Shown in pieces: positions 47,051 to 59,188 of a stretch of 64,000 bases of DNA. Below the pieces are notes generated by a model that saw only the letters and a list, made by a program, of their open reading frames with translations, had not been told where the DNA came from and ran no database searches. How positions within the stretch are numbered: the stretch's first letter is position 1; each line of letters starts with the position of its first letter. Source of the DNA: Diplolepis rosae (Eukaryota; Arthropoda; Insecta; Hymenoptera; Diplolepididae); assembly GCA_030998225.1 (NCBI GenBank), contig JAPYXD010000725.1:1-64000 (forward strand). The letters run 5' to 3'. The translations under genes were made by a program, and so were the position numbers.

Positions 47051-48415
47051 TACTCTTATTACAATAGACAGTTTTTTATACATATCCTTTCCTTCGCGAA
47101 ACTTACATTCGTCTAAATCACCTTACGTAGAAAATACATAAAAACGTTGAGTTATAGTATTTACTTTGGTTCCTTAAGATTTATTAAATTTGAGATCCTA
47201 CACTTTAAACTGGAGATTAACTCCACACGAATTCCAAGACTACCTTTCTTAATTTTGACTGTAAAGAAATATATGAGACACTATTCCTATTTCTAAGCCT
47301 AAGTTAAGTCTAAGTCATATTTCAAAAAAAGATGTTCTTCCAAAATGCATTTTACGAGTTCTAAGAACATTATGAATTCATTAAAAACATTCTTGTCTCC
47401 TTGCATCTTGTCCCATGCTTATTCTGAGCTTTCTTTAGGTTCTATTCCATAGATTCATATTTATACTTCCAAAAATTGAAACTCATTCTACGTTTAAATA
47501 AGTCTAATCTTACATAAAATTCAACTTATGTTTTAAAATATAAGAAATATTATCAATTATAAACTATGGATAATGAAATAGTTCTACTTTATCGACCACA
47601 TAAAGAAGATAGTTCGCGCCAGTCACCGATCGTCACAATCACTCCCTTAAATCTCACAGTAACATACAAAGAATTTAATATACAAATTTTTTCAAATATA
47701 TATTGTTCAATGCCATAAACAAATAAAAGAGACCAGACTTTAAATATTAATATTATTTCAATATTTTAAATTAAATTTTCCCCTTTTTATTCATATTAAT
47801 CTTATAAAAAACTATTTTGAAACATTCAGCTGATATTAATATTTAAATATTAATATCTCTTTTATTCCTTTATGGCATTGAATAATAACTTTTTTTAAAA
47901 TTTTATATTTAATTATCTACATATCATTTCATTAAAATTATTTTTTTTGAGGCAAAATTAAGTTGAAAAATGGAAAAAAATGAAAAATTCTGAACAAGAA
48001 ACAAAGTTGATGAGAGTTGTAATTGGTTGGAAATCATTATGAATAATTAAAGAAAATAGAATTAATGTTTTTAAAATAGTTAACTAACATCAATAAAAAC
48101 AGTATAATAAGAACAATTAAAATTTTTGTTTATTTTCAAAACCAAAAGTAGTCTATCTACGTCCGTTATCATCCTCTCTAACATTCGCGAAATTTTGGAA
48201 ACAACATTTTATGTATTAGACTTTGGATACAAACATGTAAAAACTGGACCAAATTATTCATATGAACTTCCTACTCTTCTCAAGTATCACATATGCCCTT
48301 AAAGCTCATAATTTTAGTTGTAGACTGCATTGATATGTAGACAATTTAATATAAAAATTTATTGGATCAATAACTTGATTCGTGCCGTTTGCTAAGAGAT
48401 GGCGTAACTTGATTA
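47051..48415. other. no gene seen; contains one hairpin repeat
   Basis: AT-rich. About 47706-47755 and 47840-47883 are reverse complements (TTCAATGCCATAAA and AAATAAAAGAGA blocks), a ~178-bp MITE-like hairpin. Nothing else recognised. Confidence 0.5.
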
Positions 48416-49727
48416 TGTCACGTCCCGCGACTCTACCATCTAGAGTAATAAACAAATTAAGGAACCAATGAAGACATCAAGGCAACATTACCACGTCCTT
48501 GATTATATTGACTCAACAGCAAGATCTAACAAGAAATAGGAAGATCGTTAAAATCGAAAGGCAAATCTAAATAGATATATTTGGCTGTGACATTAACGCC
48601 AAGTAATAAATTTCATCGGAACGTGACTCATCGGTAAAGGCAACTCATTCGACTTTAAACACCAAAATATGGAAAAGATCGTACACCTTGTTTTTACTTC
48701 CACAGTAGTTGACCTTTTCGTTAGAATCAAATAACAGATAAAATAGACTTGATATATTTGACTATGACACTAATGACAGGTAATAAATTTCGTCGAAGCA
48801 TAAGTGATCAGAGAAGGCAACTCATCCGATCTTAAAATACCAAATATGGAAAAGATGATACACCTTGTTTACTTCCACAGTAGTTGACCTTTTCGTTAGA
48901 ATCGAATAACAGATAAAATAGATTGCGACATTAGTGCCAGGTAACGAATTTCATTGGAGCACGAGTCATCAGAGAGGGCAACTCATCCGATGGTCAACCT
49001 TGCAAAAGTTCTATAAAAAGCGAAAGTTCTAATAGAGATCAGTTCAGTCAACATCAGATTTCTACAATGTAACCAACGTGAGTTCAGTCAGTTCAGTCAC
49101 TTAGTCGACATCCAATTTCTACAATGTAACCAACGTGAGTTCAGTCAGTCAGTCGACATCCGATTTTCACAATGTAACCAACGCGAGTCCAGTCCAGTAC
49201 CATCATCTCTACACGGCGAGTTCAGTTCAGTCCAGTCCAGTTTTATTATCTCTACGCTACGAGATCAGTCCAGCCTCATCAGATTTTACCGCTACTCAGA
49301 CGAATTCCTACTCGACGCTGAGTTCAACGACATTAGAAAGTGAAGGAGAATCACCGTCCAAAATTCTCTCTAAACTTGGATCAAGAATCGACTAGACCAA
49401 CCGTCTCGACAACGAATTTCCCATCAACAAGTACTATCTCAAGGATCTCAACAAGGACTCACCTGACCACCTTCGCTCCACTGGACTCAATAAATCACCA
49501 GTCAAATTTCACTCGGGGTAATTACAAAGGTACATCTAAATTTCAATTCGATTTCCAATTCCATGATGTTTATTCGTTTCTCAATTTGATTGTCAATAAA
49601 CATACTTTATATCAATAACCATTCTCAATCACTGACTTCTCCTCATCCCTTAGAGAGGATCCTTTTCGATCCTAACATAAAACGAGGAATCTTTTAAGAA
49701 GAGAAATGTTACATTTCTGACGTAACA
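48416..49727 (+). mobile_element. solo LTR, family D, copy 1 (1312 bp)
   Basis: TGTCACGTCCCGCGAC...TGACGTAACA, flanked by ATTA on both sides (48412-48415, 49728-49731). It shares both ends and the TCATCCCT...GAGGATC...GAGGAATCTT 3' block with 53529-54255. Inside are a ~175-bp tandem array (about 48560-48990, some 2.5 units, marked by CCACAGTAGTTGACCTTTTC) and a ~60-70-bp array (about 49040-49200, marked by CTACAATGTAACCAACG). Open frames near 49135-49618 fall in repeat and LTR sequence and are not called. Confidence 0.75.
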
Positions 49728-50090
49728 ATTATTATTTTAAGAAATAAAAAATGTTTACATATCATTGTTTTATTCGTTAATATGGGGATAATATTGGATT
49801 TAAATAATTCTTAATAATCATAAATAACAATAAATATTTTTTATTAAAAATTTCAAGGATTCGAAACCAATCGAATCCTCAAAACACAAAAAACACAACC
49901 AAATTTGGACAAAACTCACCACACCTCAACAAAACACTAAAAAACAAACCGTGAGAAAAACAAACAAAAAAGGAGGAAAGAAAAAAGAAGGCAACCTTAC
50001 AAAACCCCTTCCTTCTTTTTCTTTCTTTCGTCCTCTTTTGTTTTTATTACCCACCACCATTTACAGAAATAAAATTTATGATGTTATGGA

Positions 50091-51227
50091 TTGAGAAAGA
50101 TTCATAAGGAAAACTATCCTTTGAGACTAGTTATTTCGACTTTTAATACACCTACTAGATTTTTGGAACAAAATTTTAATATGATACTTAATAATTCATT
50201 ACCAAAGTTGAATTATACAGTTAAAAATAGCTGGGAATTTCAAAAGATTATAGTAACAAAGACAATACCTGATGGTCATGTAATGATTTCTTTGGATGTT
50301 GCAATGTTTCCGAACACTCCGTTGGATTTGGTCAAAAAAGCTGTTTCAAGTAGATGGATAAAAGTTAAATCACATACAAAATTAGATAAAAAAGAGTTTC
50401 TCAAAGAATTAGATTTCATTATGAATTCTACTAAATTTAAATTTTATGGTAAATTCTATAAACAAAAATTTGGTACTCCAATAGGTTCAGTTATTTCTCC
50501 AATGTTGGCTGAAATAGTTATGGAAGATTTGGAAAAGACTGTCTTTGAGAGGTTGGAGTTTGTTGTGCCCTTTTATTTTAGATATGTTGATGATACTTTA
50601 TTGTATTAACCTTTGGATAAGTCGCAAACAGTTATAGATACTTTCAATGACTATCACCCAAAAATGCAATTTACCCATGAACTAGAAAGAAACAATAGAA
50701 TCAGTTTTTTGGACTTGGAAATAATTAAACTTGATAATTGTAAAATAGTGTCCAATTGGTACAGAAAGAATACATATTCTGGTAGAGTGTTAAATTTCAG
50801 CTCAAATCATCCATTTCAAAATAAAGTCGCTATTATTAAAAATCTAGTTCACAGAGCCGTGTGTTTGTCTCATGAATCATTCCATTCAGAAAATTTAGAT
50901 TTTGTTAGAAAAATTTTATTTTTTAATCATTACCCACAAGATTTGATGGAAAAACATATAAAAGTTACAATTCAACAAATTAAAAGCAGAAAGAGGAAAA
51001 ACGTAGACACGGATACACAAAGTGAAATTTTTTATAAAAATAACACTATTGTTCTTCCATATTTTGGTCAAATTCCAAAAATAATTCAATCTATGTTAAA
51101 AAAATTTCAAATCCATACAATTTTTAGAATACCGTTTGGGGTGGAAGGACTCATAACTTTGAGTAAAGACGTCTTGAATAGATTAGAAATAATAATAATA
51201 ACAACGGCTGTTATGACAGCACGATAA
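50091..51227 (+). pseudogene. Penelope-like reverse transcriptase, 5' truncated, one in-frame stop
   Basis: Open from about 50091 with RT blocks PLRLVISTFNTPTRF, ISLDVAMFPNTPLDLV and GTPIGSVISPMLAEIVMEDL, then the catalytic YVDD at about 50584-50595. A TAA at 50610-50612 is followed in the same frame by 204 more codons (DKSQTVIDTFNDYH, ISFLDLEIIKLD, NWYRKNTYSGR) to 51227. The layout matches the RT at 2452-4155, but the sequence is clearly a different family. The N-terminal RT and the GIY-YIG endonuclease are absent. Confidence 0.85.
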
Positions 51228-51279
51228 GTTATCTTTAGGGACAATGTTCCACAATAAATATTCTTCAAGTTTCTAGATT

Positions 51280-51575
51280 CTGCGAAACGATTTAAATTTT
51301 ATTGAATGACCCTTGGGGTCCTTTAGGTGCTTAAAAGGGAGGGATACACAGGGTCTTCTTGCAGTTTCCTATTGGCACCGAAACGTCGCGAGTAGTTTAA
51401 ATTTTATTTATGTAAATGGTTGTGAGAGTAGAGATCATGAGTCTCCTGTTGGCGTCCCGTGGGGGGGGGGGGGATGGGAGACAACTTTATTTTTAAAAAA
51501 AATGTTTTTCTTGTAGTGTTGCAACTCTGAGGGGGGTGCTGGAGGAGCACCGAAGCGTCGGCAAAAATTTAAGTT
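51280..51575 (+). ncRNA. tandem degenerate hammerhead-like segments
   Basis: Three partial repeats share GAAACG/GAAGCGTC followed by TTTAA(A/G)TTTTATT: GAAACGA at 51284, GAAACGTC at 51380-51387 and GAAGCGTC at 51552-51559. The last has a perfect 6-bp helix II (GGTGCT 51535-51540 with AGCACC 51546-51551) and CTGA at 51527, but core positions differ from CTGATGA and GAAA. These are likely decayed ribozymes. Confidence 0.5.
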
Positions 51576-51801
51576 TTATTTATGTAAATGGTGGTGGGTA
51601 ATAAAAACAAAAGAGGACGAAAGAAAGAACAAGAAGGAACGGGTTTTGGAAGGCTGCCTTCTTTTTTCTTTCCTCCTTTTTTGTTTGTTTTTCTCACGGT
51701 TTTTTTCTAGTGTTCTGTTGAGGTGTGGTGATTTTTGTCCAAATTTGGTTGTTTTTTGTGTTTTGAGGATTCGATTGGTTTCGAATCCTTGAAATTTTTA
51801 A

Positions 51802-53094
51802 TTGTGCTTTTGTTTGGACGTTAAGAGGAATCAGGGTTAGTGGTAATACGGGTTCAGGTTTAAAATATTTTTTTAAATTTAGAACAATTAGAAATAAAAA
51901 TTATTAATGAACAGAATCAAAAATACATATAAGAGGGCTCCACTTAAGCGCCACCTTTGTGCGTGGCCATTTCGGTCCTGCCTCAACGAAGGAGGCGAGC
52001 AACAAACCGGCCGAGAACCGTGATCGTCGATTAAAATTCAACTCAGATACGATTAAACATTTTTAATCGTATCTCGGGTACCCATGAATATTTTCGAAGT
52101 TTTCTTGGCTTAAATTAAAGATAAGATTTTAGAATTTATGTCGTATAATTTTCAGATTTTGAAAAAATGTTTCCTAGGTCATGCAAAAAGTTGAAGTTGA
52201 GGTAGAGAATTTGAGAAAATCTTTATTTTTTTTTTAACTCCTCACGTGCTATATTATTTTCAGGAGGTCAAAAAAATATTTGTTGAGCATCAATAGACGT
52301 GAAATTTCATAATCTTTCCAACTGTATTCATAAAAATGCCCTATCTCTTTTGTTCACCGAGATATCGTTCACAAGCACCGTGCGCACAACTTCCGACGGT
52401 AGTGTAACTTTTCAAACTAAATCCTTAAGTGCATTGCAGAAATTTCAACCCTTCAATTTTCACACCAAATTTTGTTTCTTAAAATTTGTTTTGACAGGTT
52501 TGTTAAGGGGTCTGGAACACCTCCACTTTTATAAAATCCGGAAAATTTGGCCAAATTTTCCATATCTTCTACTGTTTTCAAGGTGTAAAAACGATATAGA
52601 ACGATTCGGAATTATTCCAATCCGAAATATGCACCAGGGAGACTCGTCGAGGTTGGAAGATTTTTTCCTGAGCGACAGGGTTTTTACAAGCAGTATTTAG
52701 AGATTTCAAAAAAGTTAACAGAAATTCAAATAAATGAATATAAATGAAGTGTTTACTGATTTCAGAAAGTACATAAATTATATCGGAGTTCGCATATAAA
52801 TTCATACCTCAAAATTTTCTTGGTATCAAGCTAAGTCGACAAACCCTTACTACGGAATAAAACACAGTAAACCTTAATAGATCAAACTGTTGCAGATCAA
52901 TTTGGGATCAAAATGATCCACTTTTCAAAGTAAAAAAATTAATGTGTTTACAAGTTCACTCGTATCTGTCGAGCGGCAATTGTTACATGTTTATTTATTT
53001 CTGTTTTTTTTACTATATGTAAAATAGCATCAAGTCGGTAAAGAAATTTTTTTTTATTTACCGAATAAGCAACAGAGATGAAGCTAAGTGTTAT
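51802..53094. other. no gene seen
   Basis: AT-rich with a GC-richer patch at 51940-52030 and a small hairpin around GATACGATTAAA at 52036-52075. An open frame at 52299-52700 has no recognisable domain and is not called. Confidence 0.45.
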
Positions 53095-53528
53095 TAACAA
53101 ATAAATAAACGTTGAGGACAGATTGGATCAAATTTTTAAATAAACAAATAAAATTAATCTCAATAATCTATGTGAATGAACATTGGTATGATTCGAACCT
53201 ACACCAAACTGATGGATATTGAACGTTTGGTTCGAATAAACGTTTAGATGAGATAGATCAATATTTTTAACAATTAAAATTAACAACATGAATAATTCAT
53301 TTGAATAAACAATTTAAAAGATTCGAACCTACACCAAACTGATGAATGTTGAGCGTTTGGTTCGAATAAACGTTCAAAACAGATTGGATCAAATTTTTAA
53401 ATAAACAAATAGAATTAGCAATCTCAATAATCTATGTGAATAAACAATTTGAAAAGATTAGAACCTACACCAAACTGATGGATGTTGAGCGTTTGTTCGA
53501 ATAAACGTTTAGATGAGATAGATCGATA
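53095..53528 (+). repeat. ~140-bp tandem repeat, about three units
   Basis: Units share GAACCTACACCAAACTGATG and TTGAGCGTTTGGTTCGAATA blocks, starting near 53196, 53322 and 53462. The array abuts the solo LTR at 53529. Confidence 0.7.
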
Positions 53529-54255
53529 TGTCACGTCCCGCGACGTATTTGAATGTACTATAGGCACGGGCTAGGTCTAGAGAAAAATCTGGGGAAATTA
53601 CTAAAAGAGAGAGAGAAAACCACCTATTGAAAAGAGAGGTATAACTACGTCATACGCTGCGGGAGCCTGCGCAATGCGTGACGTCACCAAAAAATATAAT
53701 ATAAAAAAGACGCGCCGCCAAGGGAAAACTAGTCTTGTGAGCAGAATTTAAGTGCGGCAATTTCTGAAAACTAAGAAGGATTCTCAGCGTGAGATAATTA
53801 TACCGTGCAGTTTGACAGTGTTAAGACCCGAGAGTCATAAATTTACCGTGGTCCGTTTTTTCAATCCTTGAAAGGATCCTAGACTGGGTGTCAAGAAGAA
53901 TAGTTGTTGTGTCCATCGCAGTCACACCTGTGAGGATTATACTTAAGGGAACTTAAGGAACTAATAAGGTACAGAACACCTTTCTCTCTCTCTCTCTCTC
54001 TTGTTAGTTTGTTATTTTACCAATTGCCCGTGCCATATTGTATGCATCGATTTGTTATTTGGATTGGCTTTTATATTTAACTTTAGAATTTTATAATATT
54101 AAATTTATAATTCAAATAAACTTAAATTGTCTTACTTTATAATCATTGTGTCTTTTCATTGACTTACCCTCATCCCTAAGCGAGGATCATTCGATCCTAA
54201 CTTAAAGCGAGGAATCTTCGATCAAAGTAAGTATTTACGTACTTGTGACGTAACA
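53529..54255 (+). mobile_element. solo LTR, family D, copy 2 (727 bp)
   Basis: TGTCACGTCCCGCGACG...TGTGACGTAACA. It shares termini and 3' block with 48416-49727 but lacks that copy's internal arrays. A (TC)n tract lies near 53981-54001. No target duplication was found (GATA versus TGCT), so the insertion site was rearranged or is old. Confidence 0.65.
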
Positions 54256-55149
54256 TGCTTCCTTCTTTCTGGTGCATCGGCCCGGGAAACAGAAGTCAAT
54301 TGAAATTTAACACATTGATTATTGATAGTGAATAGATTAATGATTATGAAATATTTTTTCAACTTGTAACTTAAAATTTCAATAAAATAGATTTGTTAGA
54401 TCACAAAGGGATTTGACCTTGAGGCTAACCTTAATGATTTAATAGTCAAATCATTTCTTTGAAATTTTATAATTTATATAAATTGTATAAAATAAAATAA
54501 GTTTGAAAAATCACGCAGGAATCTGACCTTGAGGCTAACCTAAGTGATTAAATAACTTATCTTATTTAAAAAGATATTCTAATTTGTTAACTAAGTTTTG
54601 ATTTAAATTAAAACAAACATAAAAAACAGCAAACGAGAGTATAAGTCCTTTTTAGGTAGGTTGAACGGTCACCATTGATTACGATCATTGGGTAAAGCAA
54701 AGTTCGAAGTGCTTGTGATTATATTGTTTATAACTTTAATTTTAACTCTGTTAAGAAACAGAATGTTTTTAATTGCAAAGAAAAAATTGTCCAAGGAGTT
54801 GTATTCAAGTTAACTTGTCCAATATATTGAAAATGATTCGAATAATCATTGTTATAAACAAATTTGTTTAATTGTTATAAACAATTCATTAATAAATAAA
54901 ATAAATTATTTTAATTTCCAAAAAGGGCACATGCAGTTGGTAAATAATAGTATATTATGTGCCTAGGCACACAATGAGGGTGATTGCGTGACGAGTACAA
55001 TGCACATATAGACCAAGCAACAGGGAATTTGTTATGAATGATTTATGACATTATTTATTTCAGAAAACGGACTGCGCTACCAGAAGAAAGGTTGGTCATA
55101 GAGTAATTGTGTCATGTTTTGGACAACGAAATATGATTTATAAATTTGT
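54256..55149. other. no gene seen; short internal duplication
   Basis: AT-rich. A block around TTGACCTTGAGGCTAACC recurs at about 54413 and 54525, a partial ~112-bp duplication. No coding region. Confidence 0.45.
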
Positions 55150-55430
55150 TATTAACATTTATTTCATGCGTTAATTGTAAAATGTCTGCTTGCCGCAGAG
55201 GTGGTCGATTTTTATTTTGAAAACGGCTTTTAAAAGTATAAATCAAGCACAATAGAGCGTCAATCTTGGTTTTTCGCTAAAATGTTGCAAAGTTTATTAA
55301 AAAAAGATCCAAACATGGCTCTAAACGCTTGAATATCTTTAAGAGCCGTTTTCAAAATAAAAATCGGACCACCTCTGCGTCAAGCAGACATTTTACAATT
55401 AACGTATGAAATAAATTAAAGTGTCAATAG
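55150..55430. repeat. ~280-bp foldback MITE-like repeat
   Basis: About 55155-55240 is the reverse complement of 55335-55425; blocks TGTCTGCTTG, CGCAGAGGTGGTC and TTTTGAAAACGG are conserved in both arms, with a ~90-base loop. No ORF or clear target duplication. Confidence 0.7.
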
Positions 55431-55755
55431 CGCGGAAATGTATTATCTTAAAGTGTTCTTTTTTTTATACGTTTGAAGAACATAAAGTCGGTTACTTCTC
55501 CAACAAACCTCAACCTGAAAAGTTAAAAATTAACTGAGATATTAATTTGTTTAAGAAAAGCTCAATTTCCCGGTTTTTCCGAATTTTCTCCACTTCTATT
55601 TATCCAATCAGATTAAGCGACAGCTCATTTTGTTGGCAATTTAATTGTCTACAACTTATATTGTTATTAAAAATAAATAAACAAGTTAAAAATAAGTTTT
55701 ACTAATCTCATTTTATTTTTGTTGAAAATCAAATTTTATATATAGTTTTTTTTTT
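55431..55755. other. no gene seen
   Basis: AT-rich spacer with no recognisable feature before family A copy 3. Confidence 0.5.
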
Positions 55756-57482
55756 ACATTCTCATCATGGATGAGAAGGTATTGGTTTTATGTGAAAAAT
55801 GACTTTCGAAAATTTCATCAAATCTTTACGTTTTGAGACCCCCTGAGTCCGAAAAAAGGGTTTTTACGAAAGTGTCTGTCTGTCTGTAGGTCGTGTGCGG
55901 CATAACTCTCGATAGAATTATCAGATTGAATTGTGCTTTGGCACACTTTATTGGAGCCGAAAAAGTAAGGACAAGTACGTTAACCAGCCACATCCAATCA
56001 AAATTGAGGGATTGAGCACTACTTTTGTGTTTTTGAAAATAATTTTTTGAAAAAATTAAAAATTTTAATACTGGTTTTAGGTAGTGCTCATAAATCTCTA
56101 AAAATTATCCAGATAACATTTTTTGATTAAATCAAAATTAGAAATGTTACAGCATATTCAAATTCGAAAAAAGTCAATATCAAAATTCCATTTTCCAGTT
56201 AAATTATACGAGATACGAAAAAACGTTATGATACAAATTTGAATTGTAACATTTTTTCATAAGATGCATATTTTTTTTTTTTAATTCAAAAATAATCTAT
56301 TGAAAATCCAAAATTCAATTTTTTAACAATAATATGTGAAATACGAAAAAACATAAGAATACAAAGTTGTTCGTTTCAAAAAGATCTACAAGTTTTGTCT
56401 TACACAGTTTATGAAAAACATATATTTTTCGTTTCAATTCCAAAAAATACGATTAAAATTCAATAATTCCATTTTTTAGACAAAATATATGAGATACATA
56501 AAAAAAGTTTAGATGAAAAATTATTTGCCTAAATGAGGCCTACACATTCTTAGTAAGAAATTTCTCGACAGGATGTATATTTTATGTTTTGATTTTTAAT
56601 ATTAAAAAAATTCGATTTTTTTCACCATAATATGTGAGATACGAAATAAGCGTTGTTCTGCAAAATCGTTTCCTTAAGGTAGTACGATCACGAAAATTAG
56701 ACCTCAGACAAAAATAGATAATTTTGCTTTCAAGAATAGCAACATTATTATTGAAGCGCCAATTAGAATGAGAAAAGATTATTTTTCATGAACAAAATTT
56801 GAAACACAAAAAAATAATGTTATTAATAAATTTTATTTTTGCCCAAACTTATTTTCTTATCGCTTCGAGTCAAATTTTTGAAAATGATGCGATTCTAATA
56901 AATTATGGTTCATTTTTTTAGAAAAAATATTCTCTACAACTTTACCGTTTCCTATTTTTGAAATTGATTTAATTATTATCAAATACAGCAATTTGTTTAT
57001 AAAAATTTTGTTTTGAAAAATTGTTTTTTTATAATTTCAGCCATTAAAGAATTCATTTTCAAAAATTGGAAACGGTCAAGTTGTAGAGGATCTTTTTCCT
57101 AAAAAATGAACCGTGATTTATTATAATCGCAATCATTTTTAAAAATTTGGCTCGAAGCGATAAGAAAATAAGTTTGGGCAAAAATGAAATTTATTAATAA
57201 GATTATTTTTTTGTGTTTCAAATTTTTTTTATGAAAAATAATCTTTTCTCTTTCAAATTAGCCCTTCAATAATAATATTGCTATTCTTGAAAGCAAAATT
57301 ATCTATTTTAGCCTGAGGTCTAATTTTCGTGATCGTACTACCTTAAATAAAGTCTACGATTATTTTTTCTTTTTGAAAGATTTGGAAGAAAATAAATTAT
57401 TTTAACCATGTAATTTATTAAAAAGTTACTGAAATGTATACAGAAAATCGAGCGCGAAGCACGAGTGTCATGATGAGAATGT
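55756..57482 (+). mobile_element. family A repeat, copy 3, with nested TTAA element
   Basis: Starts ACATTCTCATCATG (55756) and ends CATGATGAGAATGT (57482). Subtracting the 665-bp nested element leaves about 1.06 kb; it lacks parts of the duplicated segment of copy 1. The family A distal segment follows (57483-57710), ending in the GAGCGCGAAG hairpin where Gypsy-4 begins. Confidence 0.7.
56678..57342. mobile_element. TTAA-family MITE (family B), full-length copy
   Basis: GGTAGTACGATCACG...CGTGATCGTACTACC, 665 bp, flanked by TTAA (56674-56677, 57343-57346). The family A copy 1 shows the unoccupied site CCTTAAATAAAG at 8832-8843. Long imperfect terminal inverted repeats, no ORF. Confidence 0.85.
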
Positions 57483-57807
57483 GTTCCTTAAGGCCGATAG
57501 AGCCTTAAGTAAATTGAATTTCCTGTTTCACTTAAACTGAAAAAGAAATTTAGTGAATTTGAGAAAATGAGTAATTCACATCATCTTTAATATTATAAAA
57601 TTGGTTTGAGCTTCAGTATTAAATTATAAGAAATAAACTTTAATGTATGCGAAGAGCACAAGACCGAGCGCGAAGTGCGAGGTCCTGAATGTTCGGAGCG
57701 CGAAGAATCTACCCCAAATCTACTCCAAAAGTTATAACACGTAGTCAAGCTAAACAAGATAGTCAATTAGAAATAGAGAATATTTAACTGATAATAAGTG
57801 CCAAAAT

Positions 57808-59068
57808 ATGCCTGATCCCATCCCTACAGAACAAGAATTAGATAACTCTCTTAAGTTAGATGATTCAAGTTTAGACAAGACTCTAATTAATAATCAAAGT
57901 ATATCAAGTGAAAATTCAGAAAAAACTAGCGTGTTTCATTCAAGTTTCTGTCCAGATTTAAGTATTGTAACAGGATCTAGTAATCAAGATCAAACTCTTA
58001 CGAACGAATTATCTTATTTTGACGAATTCAATTTGCTAAGCTCGACAGTAATAACAATAGACAATAAAACTTTAAAAGAAAAATTGGAAACCTCATTGTC
58101 ACGCGAATCTATAATTAGTAACAACGACAGCGACGACGACAAAAGCGACACAGAAGTCATAAATCAAGATAATCCAGTAATAGTAAATAACGAAGAAATG
58201 GCCGTAGTCATACCCAACAGCCAGCAGGTATCCTTACGTGACGCGCTAGAGGTAGTCCCATTGTTCGACGGAAGCAACCTCCCATTGTCACATTTTATTG
58301 AGGGCTGCATGGAGGCAAAAGCAATGCTACCGACACTTGCAGCTCAAGAAAACCTCGCAAGCTAGAAAATGCATTTTTGGTTCAACTTATGCAACAATAG
58401 AGCAATTGATAGAAAAATTGAAAAGAGTATATGCCCTTGCGAAAAGCGTGTACCAGTTACAGGGAGAATTAGGTAACACATTTATGTGGGAAAGAGAAAA
58501 TGTCCTTTCCTATACCGCCAGAATTAAAGAAATTGCTGACAGAATAGAAGATTCTCACAGACTCAATAATGGCGGTTTAAATTTAGAAAGAGATGTAATA
58601 CAATGTTTTATACGCGGCAAGAAACAATTACAATGATATTCCAAATAACAATTTTTTAGGAAATAAAAATTATAATTTTAATAACAATAACAGTAATAAT
58701 TTGCAAAATAGAAATAATAATTATAGAAACAATAATAATCATTTTTTACAATAAAGATACAACAATGATAATAAATTTTCTAGAAATTTGTACAATAATA
58801 ATGATAATAATAGACAATGGAATCCAGGACAGTAAAAAAACTTCAACTTAGGACAGTTTCAAAATCGAAATAAACCATATGAAAATAGATTTTTACAGAA
58901 TAATAACACTCAACAAAATTCAAATTATACTGAAATAGTTTGCAATTATTGTAAAAAACCCGGTCATTTAGTACGAGACTGCAAGATACGACCAAATAGC
59001 CAATCACAAACAGCTCATCAGGAAAACTCCAAAGCTCTCCCCAGCACGGATGCACTGAGGAAAGCATA
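57808..59068 (+). pseudogene. gag: Gypsy-4 Gag with Asn-rich tail and zinc knuckle
   Basis: The frame from ATG 57808 (185 codons) has an acidic, Ser-rich N-terminus, then VVPLFDGSNLPLSHFIEG, a capsid start seen in many gypsy Gags. A frameshift near 58355 leads to 58298-58636 (TIEQLIEKLKRVY, MWERENVLSYTARIKEI), the rest of the capsid. From 58640 the reading is Asn-rich low complexity with a few stops, and then a CCHC knuckle CNYCKKPGHLVRDC at about 58951-58992. The Gag packs RNA into particles. At least three breaks make it inactive. Upstream in-frame residues from about 57706 suggest the true N-terminus is longer and truncated. Confidence 0.75.
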
Positions 59069-59188
59069 AATCGAGAACCACTGGCATCCACTTCTAACGA
59101 TCATACAACAACAACAATAAATATTTCAAAGTCCACTTCAATTCCATCAATTATAATATCAACGGAAGGTTTAAAAAATCCAACACAC

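Larger units (their letters stand above)
49842..51801 (+). mobile_element. second Penelope-like element fragment between inverted arms
   Basis: A ~225-bp inverted repeat (49842-50070 and 51571-51801) flanks a 5'-truncated RT frame. Inverted as well as direct terminal repeats are known for Penelope-like elements. The GIY-YIG domain is missing. Degenerate hammerhead-like repeats lie between the RT and the right arm. Confidence 0.75.

Noticed and set aside
49135..49618. Two overlapping Ser/Thr-rich open frames
   Set aside because: They fall inside the solo LTR and its tandem arrays; the low-complexity reading results from repeat structure.
52299..52700. 133-codon open frame in unique AT-rich DNA
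   Set aside because: No domain, no codon-usage signal that can be judged by eye, and no transcript signals.
53190..53240. tRNA gene suggested by GGTTCGAAT
   Set aside because: No acceptor stem or anticodon arm can be folded around it; it repeats as a satellite monomer.
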